Assembly (NCBI RefSeq): GCF_012033695.1
Contig: NZ_JAAVJI010000012.1
Coordinates: 85,142-149,141 of the forward strand
From: Pseudomonas quercus
Lineage (GTDB): Bacteria > Pseudomonadota > Gammaproteobacteria > Pseudomonadales > Pseudomonadaceae
Reading direction: 5' to 3'
Length of the DNA stretch: 64,000 nt
The translations under genes and the position numbers were made by a program. Shown here piece after piece: positions 62,501 through 64,000 of this stretch. The notes below the pieces were generated by a model. The model was not told the DNA's origin, ran no database searches, and saw only the letters and a list, made by a program, of their open reading frames with translations. Positions within the stretch are counted from its first letter, which is position 1; each line of letters opens with the position of its first letter.

Positions 62501-63441
62501 TGCTGATGCTCAAGGGGTCCCTGCAGCTCGCTGCCGTACCTGCATTGGAGCTTGATTTCGATCTGATGCCAGTGGACTTCCTTGCAAAGCTGATCGCCTT
62601 TCAATCCAGCCGACACGACGCTTCTGCCGCAGTGTTCAACCTGCATAACCCTATGCCGTTGCGCTGGATGGACTATGTACATGCTTTTGCTTCAGCAGGT
62701 CACACGTTTGAGGTAGTCCCCGTTGAGGCCTGGCAGCACCGCTTGGCTGAGGTGGACAGTGCCAACGCGCTATTTGGCGTACTGGGGTTCTATCTGAGTG
62801 GCTTCGAAGAAGACATTGGTGACATCTCCAATATCGACTACCACAACGCTGCTGGTGTGATTCAGCGCATGGGAGCCACTTATCCCGTTAAAGACGCAGC
62901 ACTCCTTGCGCGTGGCTGCGATTACCTTCAATCCATTGGCTTTATCCAGAGGAACACGATCATGGCCCCACTCAAACCCGATACGCGTATTCATAACCCC
63001 ACTGGTGTACGTGTTCAGGCCACTGTAGAAATCAATTCACCGGCTTCTGAAGTCTGGGAGGTGGTAGGTGATTTTGGTGGCTTCCAACGGTTTATAACGG
63101 CATTGGAAGGGACTCAGCTGATTGGGAAAGGCGTAGGGCAGGTACGCTGGAAAACCTTTAAGGATGGTAATTTCGCTGTAGAACAGCTCAACAGCCATGA
63201 TTCACTTAATAGGTGTATGACTTGGACGCTGATCCACACCTCTCTTCCAGTGGCCAACTTGTGGGCGGCCATGGAAGTCAAAGCGCTTGGCGAGGAGAAA
63301 TCAATGGCTACCTGGACGATTCAAGCAGAGCCACTGCCTGATGGACAGCCGAACGGCGATGCCTTTACAGCGTTCCTGCAGGCCTTCGCTGATGGCGCTA
63401 TGCAAGAGGCCAAGCGTGTAGTGAATACTGTAACGGCGTAA
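59536..63441 (+). CDS. pvfC: NRPS PvfC/MgoA fused in frame to PvfD/MgoD
   Basis: A 1,301-residue protein. After an N-terminal region of about 160 residues, an adenylation domain shows LYTSGTTGQPKG (about 325), NLYGPTEATV, YRTGDLARW, GRKDNQVKIRGFR and GANGKVDRQ. A carrier domain (FFNLGGHSILLSRLL, about 704) and a thioester reductase follow (TGANSFLG, about 785; GYNLSKWAGE, about 941). At residue 1143 a complete PvfD-like SRPBCC protein (MAPLKPDTRIH, about 159 residues) begins with no stop before it. An AGAGGA site lies 8 bases upstream of that ATG. So the polypeptide may be a fusion, or PvfD may also be made from the internal start. Confidence 0.85.
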   Translation: MQQLTIWMLGHSALARALAQELEAYGHLCVLHTTPSNLPNVAASLIIDDGSLILEPAAKRDFGNATVLLLSVSLEIETHSSLPSATLVVTCKGQEVAYCTAQADHRGNGQVLHRMALQQWVEALCDWVGQYSRDASALAALAPAAPVAGVRRHLLAFDAIAYRHNLNQTSKPDLLAVADVPLSVRLEESFARHKDHIALRWEGESHTYGQLRAAAEIVRQHIVAQASAGSPAVVGLCMGKSPQLFACVLGILLAGAVYLPLEPSHPLERRRYILENSGASLLLHDSEGAVACGNWQSVEPSHLSHCNTASEPVAFSADRPCMALYTSGTTGQPKGVLLSQHNLSHFTAWYADYTGLVQSSKVLQFSTLSFDSATIDLFPTWLTGACLIVANDDERRDPGQLLDLLTNEHVSHGFLPPALLAILPLSRLDGITCIATGGDVCEPWIIEALAGRCRFLNLYGPTEATVLVTATQFDISSSNRSLGSPIANSQCWLLDEQGEPVGNNEAGELYIVGPGVGLGYLNNPVLTCERYVSLTLPDGGQVRAYRTGDLARWGAGGLELVGRKDNQVKIRGFRVEPEEIECCLRDARLCQQVAVVVNDDRRIIAFIAGPLTSSMDMAHDLRQYAAARLPSYMHPAVYVQLEQLPSGANGKVDRQALKSCPLPPTASRTNAPRTDRQRALQALWADLLELSEEEIPIDESFFNLGGHSILLSRLLIALKEQFDGVISINRFIERPTLECLEQLLAAGEPETARSIDPQIASDLSRPLGITPLPLSTLGDVHKPLVTGANSFLGVHIVAALLDWGATEVTCLVRPGVNETAEDRFAAALVDNHLAVDRSRVRVVSGDIAQYRFGLSELDYQQLENNCGAVIHNAANVNHVLDYAALARDNVEPLFHLLSFCESKCKKILNFVSTLSACSAMDPSGTVLETWPATTPPLYIRNGYNLSKWAGERILERAHQAGCFINIFRPGNISFNSTTGVSQPYKNRLMLMLKGSLQLAAVPALELDFDLMPVDFLAKLIAFQSSRHDASAAVFNLHNPMPLRWMDYVHAFASAGHTFEVVPVEAWQHRLAEVDSANALFGVLGFYLSGFEEDIGDISNIDYHNAAGVIQRMGATYPVKDAALLARGCDYLQSIGFIQRNTIMAPLKPDTRIHNPTGVRVQATVEINSPASEVWEVVGDFGGFQRFITALEGTQLIGKGVGQVRWKTFKDGNFAVEQLNSHDSLNRCMTWTLIHTSLPVANLWAAMEVKALGEEKSMATWTIQAEPLPDGQPNGDAFTAFLQAFADGAMQEAKRVVNTVTA
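62962..63441 (+). other. pvfD: PvfD-like SRPBCC domain, possible internal start
   Basis: The 159-residue tail has the SRPBCC pattern (VEINSPASEVWEVVGDFGGF) of PvfD/MgoD. In described pvf/mgo clusters it is a separate gene. Here an ATG with a ribosome-binding site lies in the same frame as pvfC without any stop between. Confidence 0.7.
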
Positions 63442-63456
63442 TTGGCCTAGAAAGAC

Positions 63457-63490
63457 AAAAGCCCTGGTCGCGTAAGCGGCCAGGGCTTTT
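63457..63490. terminator. Bidirectional terminator between pvf and 5S rRNA
   Basis: Stem AAAAGCCCTGG/CCAGGGCTTTT region with A- and T-runs on the two sides. It ends the pvf operon on the plus strand and the rRNA operon on the minus strand. Confidence 0.9.
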
Positions 63491-63500
63491 GTGTTTGAAT

Positions 63501-63616
63501 CTTGACGATGACCTACTCTCACATGGGGAAACCCCACACTACCATCGGCGATGCATAGTTTCACTGCTGAGTTCGGGATGGGATCAGGTGGTTCCAATGC
63601 TCTATGGTCGTCAAGA
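63501..63616 (-). rRNA. rrf: 5S ribosomal RNA (second copy in transcription order)
   Basis: The 116-base region on the minus strand has the 5S core (CCATAGAGCATTGGAACCAC, CCCATCCCGAACTC, GGTAGTGTGGGG) and paired ends. It differs from the other copy at a few bases (AAACTATGC instead of AAACGATGC). Confidence 0.95.
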
Positions 63617-63681
63617 AATTCGGGTTGCCGTTTCGCCTTACAGGCGTCTTGGCAGAATTCTTGATACTTCTACTTAAAAGC

Positions 63682-63714
63682 AAAACCCCTGATCGCAAGG
63701 CGACCAGGGGTTTT
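63682..63714 (-). terminator. Terminator-like hairpin between the two 5S genes
   Basis: Stem AACCCCTGGTCGC-like with loop CTTG and T-run on the minus strand (complementary arms ACCCCTGATCGC and GCGACCAGGGGT). It resembles the one at 63457 and is part of the duplicated unit. Confidence 0.75.
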
Positions 63715-63724
63715 GGGTTTGAAT

Positions 63725-63840
63725 CTTGACGATGACCTACTCTCACATGGGGAAACCCCACACTACCATCGGCGATGCATCGTTTCACTACTGAGTTCGG
63801 GATGGGATCAGGTGGTTCCAATGCTCTATGGTCGTCAAGA
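63725..63840 (-). rRNA. rrf: 5S ribosomal RNA (first copy in transcription order)
   Basis: Nearly identical to 63501-63616, offset by 224 bp, with the same paired ends. It follows the 23S gene by about 136 bp. Confidence 0.95.
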
Positions 63841-63976
63841 AATTCGGGTTGCGGCTTCGTGTTCACGGCTGTGTTCACGCAGCTGCAGATCTGGGTATGT
63901 GATGTGTGAGTGTGCGTCTTTTCGGATGCGTCTTCACCACCGCGCTCTGTGCAGGCACAGATTGCTTGGGTGTTAT

Positions 63977-64000
63977 ATGGTCAAGCCTCACGGGCAATTA
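63977..64000 (-). rRNA. rrl: 23S ribosomal RNA, 3' end (partial)
   Basis: TAATTGCCCGTGAGGCTTGA and a few more bases on the minus strand match the 3' end of Pseudomonas 23S rRNA. The rest is outside the window. The exact mature end is estimated by comparison with the E. coli end. Confidence 0.75.

Overview
The window looks like a chromosomal segment of a fluorescent Pseudomonas of the P. putida group. I infer this from the overall GC-rich codon use, the P. putida-type gene families (oscA-sbp-cysTWA, desA, gabD/gabT, the lap biofilm locus, a pvf/mgo cluster) and the 23S-5S rRNA end at the right edge. No database search was possible, so family names rest on recognised motifs and gene order.

Layout. 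1-5.5 kb: sulfur-starvation genes on the minus strand (partial sigma-54 regulator like SfnR, an alpha/beta hydrolase, then oscA-sbp-cysT-cysW-cysA), with a Mpo1-like gene between them. 5.8-9.4 kb: a fatty acid desaturase, a PAS-GGDEF diguanylate cyclase and an HDOD protein with a defective receiver domain. 9.5-12.4 kb: gabD-gabT, the GABA shunt. 12.6-21.3 kb: a genomic island bounded by tRNA-Arg(CCG) and a 46-bp direct repeat of the 3' part of that tRNA. It holds a membrane/coiled-coil gene, a serine recombinase, a DUF4145 protein, a broken phage tail module, an IS3 scrap, a GAF-membrane/Panacea gene pair and an ATPase-HNH pair resembling Septu. No tyrosine integrase is left. 21.4-23.8 kb: a second accessory patch (orphan barstar-like inhibitor, secreted small protein, and a convergent pair including DUF488).

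23.9-38.6 kb: DUF945 protein, beta-family protein, a cytochrome bd oxidase operon (cydP-cydA-cydB-cydX-ybgE) with an ANR/FNR box upstream, two overlapping GTPase genes, and a MarR-controlled FUSC/HlyD/outer-membrane-factor efflux operon. 38.6-56.3 kb: a lap-type adhesion locus: a 2,569-residue repeat adhesin with a TAAG proteolysis site and RTX end, its type I exporter LapB/LapC, and the c-di-GMP switch LapD/LapG. A TauD-like dioxygenase and an ABC importer without a binding protein sit inside the locus. 56.5-63.4 kb: a GntR regulator and a pvf/mgo signal biosynthesis operon in which the NRPS (PvfC) and the cyclase-like PvfD are joined in one reading frame. 63.5-64 kb: two tandem 5S rRNA genes and the 3' end of a 23S rRNA gene, all on the minus strand.

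The best candidates for new biology are the two-gene GAF-membrane/Panacea operon (16.85-18.31 kb), the ATPase-HNH pair with a long N-terminal extension (18.49-20.92 kb), and the in-frame PvfC-PvfD fusion (59.5-63.4 kb).
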